From contig JH590863.1 of the NCBI GenBank assembly GCA_000242235.1, positions 418,228 through 463,730 of the forward strand: 45,503 nucleotides of DNA. Direction: 5' to 3'. Below, piece by piece: positions 1 through 7,187 of the stretch. The DNA is from Stomatobaculum longum (GTDB lineage: Bacteria; Bacillota; Clostridia; Lachnospirales; Lachnospiraceae). A program made the position numbers and the translations under genes. Position 1 is the first letter of the stretch, and the number at the start of each line of letters is the position of its first letter. The notes under the pieces were generated by a model. The model saw nothing but the letters and a program-made list of their open reading frames with translations. It searched no databases and was not told the origin of the DNA.

Positions 1-231
1 GCGGCAACCGAGGCATCGAGAGGCTTCATCGGTGTGGACCGTGCGAAGTCGATTGCTCTGGGACACGCGGGTGTCTCGGCATCCTCGGTATCCTTCTCCA
101 AGGCGAAGCTTGACGACGATGACGGCCGAGGCGTGTACGAGATTGAGTTCTATGTGGGCAACACCGAGTATGACTACGAGATCGATGCACACTCCGGCGC
201 GATACTGGAGGCAAGTGCGGAGAATGATTGA
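1..231 (+). CDS. PepSY domain protein, C-terminal part only
   Basis: The frame is open from the first base of the window, so only the last 76 residues are present. They end in a PepSY-type module: a hydrophobic helix start (AKSIALGHAGVS) is followed by strands with YEIEFYVGNTEYDYEID and then HSGAILEA. PepSY domains occur in secreted or membrane-anchored proteins and are thought to bind or inhibit peptidases, but the partner cannot be told from this fragment. A strong intrinsic terminator follows 18 bases after the stop. The start codon and any signal peptide lie outside the window. The ATG-like and GTG positions inside the fragment are not the true start. Confidence 0.8.
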   Translation, partial: AATEASRGFIGVDRAKSIALGHAGVSASSVSFSKAKLDDDDGRGVYEIEFYVGNTEYDYEIDAHSGAILEASAEND

Positions 232-247
232 GATTGAGATGAGATGG

Positions 248-281
248 AAGGCCCCCTCCCGGGAACGGGAGGGGGCCTTTA
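248..281 (+). terminator. intrinsic terminator after the PepSY gene
   Basis: A perfect 12-bp GC-rich stem (250-261 with 266-277) closes a GGAA tetraloop, is flanked by AA before and TTT after, and follows the PepSY stop at once. It separates that gene from the toxin-antitoxin pair. Confidence 0.85.
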
Positions 282-316
282 TGTCAAGAAAGAAGTGATG
301 AAGAGGGAAATCTGCG

Positions 317-345
317 TTGAATTGTAACGCAAACGGCGTTACAAT
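317..345 (+). promoter_or_regulatory. promoter plus palindromic operator of the toxin-antitoxin pair
   Basis: A near-consensus promoter is visible: TTGAAT at 317-322, a 17-nt spacer, and TACAAT at 340-345. A perfect inverted repeat, ATTGTAACGC at 321-330 and GCGTTACAAT at 336-345, fills the space from the end of the -35 through the -10 element. RelB/DinJ antitoxins have ribbon-helix-helix DNA binding and repress their own operons, so this palindrome is the probable operator. The binding itself is inferred. Confidence 0.75.
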
Positions 346-365
346 CTTACAAGGAGGTGATTGTC

Positions 366-674
366 ATGGAAAAAACAGCGACATTAAACTTGAGGGTCAA
401 TCCGACATTGAAAGCGGATGCTGAGGCAATCCTCGGACAATTAGGTCTTCCGATGTCAACGGCAGTGGATCTGTTTTTAAATCAGATAGTGCTTACGGGT
501 GGGCTTCCTTTCGCAGTGAGTTTACCCGCTGTGCCTGCCGGCATAGATGCACGTGGGATGAGCGAAGAAGAAATTCGCGAAAAACTACGGAGAGGTTATG
601 AGGATTACCGGAGCGGAAAGGTGCAGGATGCCGCAAGTACATTTTCAAAGTTTCGGGATAGTCACAGAAAATGA
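366..674 (+). CDS. RelB/DinJ family antitoxin
   Basis: A 102-residue antitoxin. The N-terminus (TATLNLRVNPTLKADAEAIL, then LGLPMSTAVDLFLNQIV) is the RelB/DinJ pattern: a beta strand followed by two helices forming a ribbon-helix-helix DNA-binding dimer. The C-terminal half (MSEEEIREKLRRGYEDYRSG) is the charged tail that wraps and neutralises the toxin. I chose the ATG at 366 because AAGGAGGTGA at 351-360 ends 5 nt before it; an in-frame GTG at 357 lies inside that ribosome binding site. The gene overlaps the toxin gene by four bases (ATGA), which favours translational coupling. A perfect palindrome over the promoter suggests autoregulation. Confidence 0.88.
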   Translation: MEKTATLNLRVNPTLKADAEAILGQLGLPMSTAVDLFLNQIVLTGGLPFAVSLPAVPAGIDARGMSEEEIREKLRRGYEDYRSGKVQDAASTFSKFRDSHRK

Positions 675-997
675 AGCACTATACGGTCCGGATTACAGAT
701 CAAGTAGTCGAAGACATGGAGGAGCTGTATACGTATATCGCTGTTCAGCTTAGAGCGCCGGAGAACGCAATGAGGCAGTACGATAGGATTGCGGAAGCCA
801 TCCTCACGCTCGACCGATTTCCCGAACGATTTGGGTGTTTTCACACCGAACCGGAATACTCTATGGGTATTCGCAGGATGGTGGTAGATAACTTTTTGGT
901 CTGCTATGTCATCGAATCGGATGTTGTCACGGTAACGAATGTTCTGTACGGAGCTTCCGATGTTCGACAGAGATTGAAGAATCATAGAGAGGGCTGA
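671..997 (+). CDS. RelE/ParE superfamily toxin
   Basis: A 108-residue toxin-like protein: MKHYTVRITDQVVEDMEELYTYI, then a helical pair ending LDRFPERFG, then strands GIRRMVVDNFLVCYVIESD and VTVTNVLYGASDVRQRL. This order of two helices packed on a beta sheet, with RRMVVDNFLVCYVI as the central strands, is typical of the ParE/RelE fold. RelE members cleave ribosome-bound mRNA and ParE members poison gyrase; the sequence does not say which applies here. It overlaps the antitoxin stop by ATGA and is followed by a strong terminator, so the pair is a closed two-gene operon. Confidence 0.87.
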   Translation: MKHYTVRITDQVVEDMEELYTYIAVQLRAPENAMRQYDRIAEAILTLDRFPERFGCFHTEPEYSMGIRRMVVDNFLVCYVIESDVVTVTNVLYGASDVRQRLKNHREG

Positions 998-1030
998 GAA
1001 GGAAAGTCGTTGTTAGTGCATGAGTGTTTA

Positions 1031-1066
1031 GTCGCAGACCTGAATTACGAGGTCTGCGACTTTTTT
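1031..1066 (+). terminator. intrinsic terminator of the toxin-antitoxin operon
   Basis: A perfect 11-bp stem (1031-1041 with 1050-1060) with an 8-nt loop is followed by six T residues. It lies 33 nt after the toxin stop. Confidence 0.9.
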
Positions 1067-1112
1067 CGTGCTTCTTGCTACCTGCCCTTTGCTGGAGCGG
1101 CTGTCATGCCTG

Positions 1113-1121
1113 TGCTAAAAT
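1113..1121 (+). promoter_or_regulatory. possible extended -10 promoter for the helicase operon
   Basis: TGCTAAAAT at 1113-1121 is an extended -10 element, about 80 nt upstream of the helicase start. No good -35 is visible at normal spacing (TTGCTG at 1089 is 21 nt away), so this is a weak call. Confidence 0.35.
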
Positions 1122-1203
1122 ACAGGTATTGGGCAGTGGTTTTTGTAAAAAACACCGAACGATTTGTTTGTCGATGCGGATGAAAACAAAAGGGGAATGA
1201 CAG

Positions 1204-3441
1204 ATGAAAGGCTATGCGGAAAACAAGGCATACGGAACAGTAGAGCCAATCAAGGGTACGAATCCGAGGCAGCTTTATGAGCATCAGAAGCAGGCCATGG
1301 AGAATCTGAGTATCATGGATACGGAAGAGAAGTACAGTACTTTGGTTGTGCTCCCGACCGGAGGCGGTAAAACCTATACGGCTTCGACTTGGCTCTTAAA
1401 GCACGCGATTGACCGAAACAAGAAGATTTTATGGCTGGCACATCGCCACACCTTGCTTGAGCAGGCCGCGGAGTCATTTCAGAAGTATGCGTATGCGACA
1501 ACAATTCCGCATACGAGCTCCTTTACCTATCGCATTGTATCCGGTGCGGTGGCTCACGACCGCGCGGTTGATATCAAAGCGAAAGACAATATTCTGATCG
1601 CAAGTAAAGACAGCATAGGGCGCAATCTTCCGGCCTTGAATTCGTGGCTGAAGGGAGAAGAGGAATTGTACCTCGTGATTGACGAGGCACACCACAGTAC
1701 GGCAAAGACCTATCGCAGGGTGATTGAGTACCTTCAAAAGAAGGTCAAACATCTCAAATTAATCGGCTTAACCGCAACACCGTTCCGAACGGGCGAGGAG
1801 GGCGCGGGACAGTTGGGAAATCTTTACCTGAACGGCATGCCGGAGCACAGGGGGATTGCCTACAAAATTGATTTGAAGGAGTTAATCAAGCGCCGTATTC
1901 TCGCAAAACCGATTTTTACGACTTGTCTGACCGACGAGTCCTACGGACAAAACCTAGGCCTTGATGATTTGGAGAAGATTCAGCATTTCGATACACTTCC
2001 CGAGGAGCTGGCCAAAACGATTGCGGAGAGCGCGGCGAGAAACAAACTGATTGTCAATACGTATCAGAAAAATCAAGACGAATACGGGCAGACCCTTGTT
2101 TTTGCGGTGAATGTGGTACAGGCAATTACGCTGTCGAAACTCTTTAACAAGGCCGGGATTCCGGCTGATTTTGTGGTGTCCGCGATTCGGGACGAGTTGA
2201 CCGGAGCCAACATCAACCAAGAAGACAATGAGCGGAAGATTCGGGCATATCAAGAGGGGAAGTTAAAGGTTCTGGTCAACGTGATGATTCTGACGGAGGG
2301 CGTGGATCTTCCGCAGACCAAGACCGTCTTTTTGACGCGCCCCACGGTATCGACCATTTTGATGACACAGATGATAGGGCGCGCGCTGCGAGGAGAGGCT
2401 GCCGGAGGCACCGCGACGGCGCATATTGTATCCTTTGTAGACAACTGGAATGAGCACATCGCCTGGGTCAATCCTGAGAGCTTACTTGCGGGCGGTGAGG
2501 ATACCGACAAACAGGCAGAGCGTGAAGCAAGAGCAATACGCATGATTTCGATTAAGAAAATCCAGGAGTTCGCAGCTATCATGGATGATTCCGTCGATAC
2601 GACAGCCATAGAGAGAGTGCCTTTTGACAAACGAATACCGATCGGCATGTATATGATGTCGTATCAGGAACAGGAAGGTATGGATTTGAGCTGGCAGGTG
2701 ATGGTCTATGACAGCACCAATAAGGCGTACCAGAGGCTGATGAAGGCGCTGCCGGACTTGTTCGATTCCTACGGAAACGATGACGAGTACCCGCCTGTCG
2801 AACTCATCGATGAGATGGAAGAGCAGTGCAGGGCAAGCTTCTTTACCGGCGATATGATTCCTTCGTACGACCCAGAAGATATTCGCCACATTCTGATGTA
2901 TTATGCGCAGCACAGCGAAATACCGTCCTTCTATACCTTTGATGAGATTGAACACAGCAAGCTCGATGTGGCGCAGATCGCGCGACACATCATTGAGTCG
3001 GGTATGAACTATCTCGAGCAGACAAAGTATTTAAATGAACTCTGGGAACAGGGGGATGAAAATTTGCTGCGCCTGTTCTTCGGGATGAAGAGCTATTTTA
3101 GACGCCAGGTTGATATAGAGCTTCAGAGAATCGTGGAGCCGGAGACCTTTGAGACGAAAAATGTCAGTTACGGGAAGCGCCGCTTTGAGGATATGCCGCT
3201 CGGTGAGATGCGCAAATATCCGGGAGGTGCGGAATATGAAAAGACCTTGCGTGAACAGGCCTTTGCGAAAGCCAAGATGAAGGGCGGCAAATACACCTGC
3301 GCTTGTTGCGGCAAGCAGTTTCGAAACCGCATTTACTTACAGATAGACCACATCGTCCCCATGAATCAGGGTGGAAAAAGTGTTCCGGGGAATCTACAGG
3401 TTCTGTGCAGGACTTGTAACGGGGTAAAGGGAGATCACTGA
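1204..3441 (+). CDS. SF2 DEAH helicase (ResIII-like) fused to C-terminal HNH nuclease
   Basis: A 745-residue protein with a superfamily 2 helicase core and a C-terminal HNH nuclease. Helicase motifs seen: Walker A PTGGGKT at 51-57, DEAH at 160-163, TATPF from 190, and motif VI QMIGRALRG at 389-397. The last 50 residues form a zinc-supported HNH domain: C699 and C702, a DH pair at 715-716, N730, and C735 with C738. The core resembles the motor subunits of type III restriction enzymes (COG1061-like). Residues 400-690 are not recognised. ATP-driven DNA translocation or unwinding coupled to cleavage is the likely activity. Ribosome binding site AGGGGA precedes the ATG. The stop shares one base with the next start (TGATG), so the two are translationally coupled. 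Domain calls are firm; a defence role is inferred. Confidence 0.85.
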   Translation: MKGYAENKAYGTVEPIKGTNPRQLYEHQKQAMENLSIMDTEEKYSTLVVLPTGGGKTYTASTWLLKHAIDRNKKILWLAHRHTLLEQAAESFQKYAYATTIPHTSSFTYRIVSGAVAHDRAVDIKAKDNILIASKDSIGRNLPALNSWLKGEEELYLVIDEAHHSTAKTYRRVIEYLQKKVKHLKLIGLTATPFRTGEEGAGQLGNLYLNGMPEHRGIAYKIDLKELIKRRILAKPIFTTCLTDESYGQNLGLDDLEKIQHFDTLPEELAKTIAESAARNKLIVNTYQKNQDEYGQTLVFAVNVVQAITLSKLFNKAGIPADFVVSAIRDELTGANINQEDNERKIRAYQEGKLKVLVNVMILTEGVDLPQTKTVFLTRPTVSTILMTQMIGRALRGEAAGGTATAHIVSFVDNWNEHIAWVNPESLLAGGEDTDKQAEREARAIRMISIKKIQEFAAIMDDSVDTTAIERVPFDKRIPIGMYMMSYQEQEGMDLSWQVMVYDSTNKAYQRLMKALPDLFDSYGNDDEYPPVELIDEMEEQCRASFFTGDMIPSYDPEDIRHILMYYAQHSEIPSFYTFDEIEHSKLDVAQIARHIIESGMNYLEQTKYLNELWEQGDENLLRLFFGMKSYFRRQVDIELQRIVEPETFETKNVSYGKRRFEDMPLGEMRKYPGGAEYEKTLREQAFAKAKMKGGKYTCACCGKQFRNRIYLQIDHIVPMNQGGKSVPGNLQVLCRTCNGVKGDH

Positions 3442-3998
3442 TGGAGGTCTGCCTTACCCCACTTGAGATGGCCTGCATTGAGGAGAGTATAGAGTTGGCA
3501 ATAAAAGACACCTATGCGCTGGAGCGGCTTGTGTGGACCTTTGAGAAGAACTTGCTCCCGGAGATTTACCGCGACAATCTAAAGAACTGGATGCTGGCCG
3601 TTCATTTTTGCGGCGCTTATCTTCACGACAGGGCTGCGCTTGCGTCAGAGTTTCCGCTCATCACGAAAGAACTGCAAGAGATTAATGCGAAAAACGACTT
3701 GAACCTTCTCAGAGCGAAGCAAGATCTGTTTGAGATGGAGTTTTATGAGCTTGAGTTTTATCTGAAGCGCATGCGTATTGTGATTTTGTACCACGGGAAA
3801 CAGGATTATGTTCGTGTGAAGCTCCGGACGCTTTTGCGGGCATACGGATATCAGCGCAGAAGTGCAAAGCTCATGACGTTTCTCAAGCAAGGCATGGAGC
3901 GCTACGGCCTGGTTTCCTTCCTGCGGGGCAATCAGCGTTGTGACATCGAAGAGATTCGCTTGGATGATATGATTAGCTTTCGCGTGATGAAGCAGTAA
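3441..3998 (+). CDS. unrecognised 185-aa helical protein of the helicase-nitrilase cluster
   Basis: I do not recognise this family. The protein is 185 residues, rich in Leu, Glu, Arg and Tyr, and reads as almost all alpha helix (for example KQDLFEMEFYELEFYLKRMR, then VRVKLRTLLRAYGYQRRSAK). It has no signal peptide, membrane segment or known catalytic motif. The C-terminal part is basic and could touch nucleic acid. Its ATG overlaps the helicase stop by one base and the nitrilase-fold gene begins 22 nt after its stop, so it is the middle gene of a three-gene unit. A structural or specificity partner of the helicase-HNH protein is a guess from position only. Confidence 0.75.
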   Translation: MEVCLTPLEMACIEESIELAIKDTYALERLVWTFEKNLLPEIYRDNLKNWMLAVHFCGAYLHDRAALASEFPLITKELQEINAKNDLNLLRAKQDLFEMEFYELEFYLKRMRIVILYHGKQDYVRVKLRTLLRAYGYQRRSAKLMTFLKQGMERYGLVSFLRGNQRCDIEEIRLDDMISFRVMKQ

Positions 3999-4020
3999 AT
4001 GCAAGGGGAGGTATTGACGT

Positions 4021-5646
4021 ATGAAACAAACAAAGGACTGGAAGCTTGTCACGAGGGAACACGTTATCTGTGCCATAAAGCGCTTTGTGGAAGAAAGGCC
4101 CGAGTATCCGGCGGCGCGTTCTACCTATCTTATCTACGAAGGAAAGAAATACCCGGCAAAACACATACGCGGAATGGCCTATCGAGAGGCTTTCGGAATT
4201 GAGATTGGCAAGGATGAGTATTCGGGCGGTATGGAAACGGTGCGTTTTTTCGAGAGGCTTGGATTTGAAACCCTGCACATCGAAAAGCTGAGGTTAGAAG
4301 AAACTCCGGATGAAGCAAAAGAAGAGGGCAAGCGTTCCGACAAGAAAGTCAAACTAAGAGTCTGCATGTATCTCCAGACAGAAAATGAGCAGGAAGAGGA
4401 GCCGTTTGAGAAGGCGATGCGTATCGTGAAAGCCAACAAGGTTGATATCCTGGTATTTCCCGAATTTTGCTATGTGCCGTTTTTAGCGGATGTGTGCTTC
4501 CCCAATATCCTGTCGGAGAGAGATTATCATTCCTTTGTCGAGAAGGCAGAGCGTCTTAGCAGAGAGCTTGGTTGCGCGCTGATTGTCAATGATGAAGATA
4601 TCAAAGGGCATATATACAGCATCTATGTCAATGCAGGGGCAAAGAAGAATGAAACCCGGCATGCCCTTTACATAAAGCACACCATGACGGGGTGTTCCGC
4701 GTTTGAGACGGAGAATTATCCGGAAGTCATTGAAAGTTTGTTCCGTCCCATTGCGTTCAAGGGCTATAAAATCGGCATGTCGATTTGTTATGACTGCAAT
4801 TATTCCCTGTTCGGCAGAATTTACGGTCTTCAGGGCGTGGATTTGATTTTGAATTCCACCGGGGGCGATGTTGTTTATTCGAAGTGGTATCGCTATAACA
4901 AGGCCAGGGCGATAGAGAATCACTGTTTCAATCTGGTCACGATGGGTGGATATAGCGAACACAACTATGTCTACGGTTTTAATCGCCTCGGCGGAGTGAT
5001 GGAGCCGGTATGTTTGAATCGGCAGGCGGATGATGCAGAGATTCCCGCAGGGCTCTTTTTGTTTGACCTCGAGAAAGATAATGCCCATATGACTGCGGAA
5101 GAAGTTCAACTTGCGACCGAGAACAAGTACCAAGCGTTCAAAGCTCCGGCAACAAGCGTACATCGGCTGCTGCAATCGGCAAAGAAGCTGTCCCAAGGTC
5201 TGTATGTCCGAGCCCATGAGGACTGTAATCTTGTCATAGCTATCTTGGAAGGGGATGATATTTTAAAGGCCGAAAAAGTTTTGCCTTTGCTATATTCCGA
5301 TGTGTTGAAGCCGATTCCGAACAAGAGATACATTTTGGTCAGTCATTATGAGCATTTGGATGAGGATAAGTTTCGCAATCAGCTTTCCACAGTTCTAAAG
5401 GTGAGGGCGATGGAAAATTTCTGCGCGGTGATTCTCTATTCGGACATAAAAAATGTTTGCTACCAGACTGGAAAGGCAAAAAATCCGCAGGAGCTGAAAG
5501 CTGTTCGCGGGATGTATGGAATTGACCTCGGTAGAACAAGCGGGCCGGAAGCAATCTGGAGAAATAAGGAAGGCTGCAAAGCCGCTTGGCGAGAGAACTT
5601 TGAGCGACTCATCGCATATTGCAATCAAAGTTTAAGCAAATCGTAA
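4021..5646 (+). CDS. ScoMcrA-like head domain fused to nitrilase (carbon-nitrogen hydrolase) domain
   Basis: A 541-residue protein with three parts. Residues 10-85 (TYLIYEGKKYPAKHIRGMAY, then SGGMETVRFFERLGFE) resemble the N-terminal head domain of ScoMcrA-type modification-dependent endonucleases. Residues 110-335 form a nitrilase fold with the catalytic Glu-Lys-Cys triad: E148 in VFPEFC, K219 in LYIKH, and C256 in SICYDCN, followed by LILNSTGGD. Residues 350-541 are an unassigned extension ending with GIDLGRTSGPEAIW. Nitrilases hydrolyse C-N bonds in nitriles, amides or related compounds. A nitrilase domain is also known in the defence reverse transcriptase DRT1 (UG1). Ribosome binding site GGGGAGG lies 8 nt before the ATG. 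The substrate is unknown. Confidence 0.78.
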   Translation: MKQTKDWKLVTREHVICAIKRFVEERPEYPAARSTYLIYEGKKYPAKHIRGMAYREAFGIEIGKDEYSGGMETVRFFERLGFETLHIEKLRLEETPDEAKEEGKRSDKKVKLRVCMYLQTENEQEEEPFEKAMRIVKANKVDILVFPEFCYVPFLADVCFPNILSERDYHSFVEKAERLSRELGCALIVNDEDIKGHIYSIYVNAGAKKNETRHALYIKHTMTGCSAFETENYPEVIESLFRPIAFKGYKIGMSICYDCNYSLFGRIYGLQGVDLILNSTGGDVVYSKWYRYNKARAIENHCFNLVTMGGYSEHNYVYGFNRLGGVMEPVCLNRQADDAEIPAGLFLFDLEKDNAHMTAEEVQLATENKYQAFKAPATSVHRLLQSAKKLSQGLYVRAHEDCNLVIAILEGDDILKAEKVLPLLYSDVLKPIPNKRYILVSHYEHLDEDKFRNQLSTVLKVRAMENFCAVILYSDIKNVCYQTGKAKNPQELKAVRGMYGIDLGRTSGPEAIWRNKEGCKAAWRENFERLIAYCNQSLSKS

Positions 5647-5818
5647 CGGAAACTTACTTTGCTTTCGAAGCCAAAAGAGAGACAATTTGCTTGCAGCAGT
5701 TTCAAAGAAAACAGAACTTTGTACTTAAGCGTAGGCGCTTTGGGATTCGACTTCACGGCGCAAAGCGCGGTACCTTATTTGCTTCCGCGGGAGTGTCCGG
5801 AAGCCGAGGAGGAGCAAT

Positions 5819-6373
5819 ATAAAAGTCATTCTGATCAGGCATTGCAAAGTAAAATATGACTGGCGCAGCTTTTACAGCTCGGCGGAATTTGATCGGGCGT
5901 GTCGAGAGTACGACAGGGCGCCGATTGAAGTCGCAAAGCCGTCAGCCATTCAAGAGGCAGTGGGCGCTGTTTACATCAGCCGCTTAGAGAGAAGCAAAAG
6001 CACTGCACTTTTCCTCTATCGCAAAGCGGAACCAAAAGAAACGGGGCTCTTGGACGAGGTTCCGCTAAGATCCGGTTTTGATACGGAATTACGGCTGCCG
6101 CTCTGGTTTTGGAATCTGACGGGGAGAATCCAGTGGTTTCTGAATCATCCGAGGCAAGTCGAATCCAGACGTCTCACAGAGCGCCGCGCGAGAAAACTGG
6201 TCGGAAAAGTATGCGCCGCGGGCGAGGACTGCGTCCTTATAACGCACGGATTTTATATGCATACGCTGGTGAAAGAATTTCAAAAAAGCGGATTTCAGAC
6301 AAAGCAGCAAAGAGCGCATTACCGAAACGGGCAGGGGATTACACTGTGGCTACCGAAAGAGAGACAAATATGA
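5819..6373 (+). CDS. histidine phosphatase (phosphoglycerate mutase-like) with ATA in place of ATG
   Basis: The frame 5819-6373 encodes 184 residues whose start reads (M)KVILIRHCKVKYDW, the usual opening of the histidine phosphatase superfamily, with catalytic His in RHC. The second conserved His is in LITHGFYMH near residue 145. The start codon position is occupied by ATA, 4 nt after a perfect AGGAGGAG at 5807-5814. The first in-frame ATG, at 5960, would lose the RH motif and cannot give an active enzyme. Either ATA is used poorly as a start or this is a recent ATG-to-ATA loss. The stop overlaps the next start (ATGA). Substrate unknown. Confidence 0.65.
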   Translation: MKVILIRHCKVKYDWRSFYSSAEFDRACREYDRAPIEVAKPSAIQEAVGAVYISRLERSKSTALFLYRKAEPKETGLLDEVPLRSGFDTELRLPLWFWNLTGRIQWFLNHPRQVESRRLTERRARKLVGKVCAAGEDCVLITHGFYMHTLVKEFQKSGFQTKQQRAHYRNGQGITLWLPKERQI

Positions 6374-7176
6374 GCAGTCATATTCCGGAACAGGACGAAC
6401 AACTCACCCGGTTTTTGGGGAGGTTTCAAAATAAACTCAGATGCATTCTGGGCGCTAAGCTCATCGGCATCTATATCCACGGTTCGGTGGCGCAGAATGC
6501 CTTCCGCTGGGAGCGCTCCGATGTGGATGCACTCGCGGTGGTTTCGGAGCGGCTCACTGCGGCCGAACGCCTTCACTTTGTTGAGGAGATTCGAGCACTC
6601 AGCGTGGAGGGGCCTGCGAAGGGGATTGAAGTCTCCGTGCTCACGGAGGCAGAGCTTCGTTGGGGGGCGCACCCCTATGTCACGGAATGCCACTATTCGC
6701 CCTTTTGGGATGAATATGTCCGCGAGGCGGGTTGGGAGAATTGGGATGAAGAATCGCGCAGGGATGAGGATATCACAAGCCATATCTTTAACCTAAGGCA
6801 GAGGGGCATCGTGCTCGAAGGGCCGGAGATTACGGCGCTCTTTCCCGTCATCTCCCGCGAGACTTTTACGGAGAGCATCGCCTACGATGAGCACGATGCG
6901 CCCGTGGATATGGTGGATTCCGTCATGAACCTCTGCCGCTATCATTGTTTTTTGCGGAGCGGGGCGCTTCTTTCCAAGGAAGAGGGCTTACAGCGAATGC
7001 TGCCCGAACTTCCGGCCTATGAAGCGTTTCTTCGGAGGATACTGCGGGAATTTTATGCGGGTACCGTGTACTTAGACGAAGCGCTGGCAGAAACGGCGGA
7101 GCGCTTCAAGGAAGAGATGCTTACCAAACGAGCGAAAGAACGGATTGCACCGAAGCGAAAACCACCGGCAGAATAA
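6370..7176 (+). CDS. nucleotidyltransferase, aminoglycoside adenylyltransferase-like (DUF4111-type C-terminus)
   Basis: A 268-residue protein with a nucleotidyltransferase core: G38 and S39 in the HGSVAQ motif, and D51 and D53 in RSDVDAL, which bind the metal-nucleotide. The helical C-terminal half is like that of ANT(3'')/ANT(9) spectinomycin-streptomycin adenylyltransferases. Those enzymes inactivate aminocyclitols by transferring AMP, but many chromosomal homologues have no proven drug activity. I start at ATG 6370 because it overlaps the phosphatase stop by ATGA and gives the normal family length; the same frame is open upstream from 6109 but that part belongs to the phosphatase gene. The C-terminus ends in a lysine- and arginine-rich tail. 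Confidence 0.75.
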   Translation: MSSHIPEQDEQLTRFLGRFQNKLRCILGAKLIGIYIHGSVAQNAFRWERSDVDALAVVSERLTAAERLHFVEEIRALSVEGPAKGIEVSVLTEAELRWGAHPYVTECHYSPFWDEYVREAGWENWDEESRRDEDITSHIFNLRQRGIVLEGPEITALFPVISRETFTESIAYDEHDAPVDMVDSVMNLCRYHCFLRSGALLSKEEGLQRMLPELPAYEAFLRRILREFYAGTVYLDEALAETAERFKEEMLTKRAKERIAPKRKPPAE

Positions 7177-7187
7177 GGAGGTAAGCC

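Noticed and set aside
5659-5859. 66-codon frame before the histidine phosphatase
   Set aside because: It runs into the phosphatase gene in another frame and lacks a start signal. Nothing else is seen between 5647 and 5806 except a weak 8-bp inverted repeat.
6109-6369. Upstream part of the nucleotidyltransferase frame
   Set aside because: This stretch is the end of the histidine phosphatase gene in another frame; the real start is the ATGA overlap at 6370.
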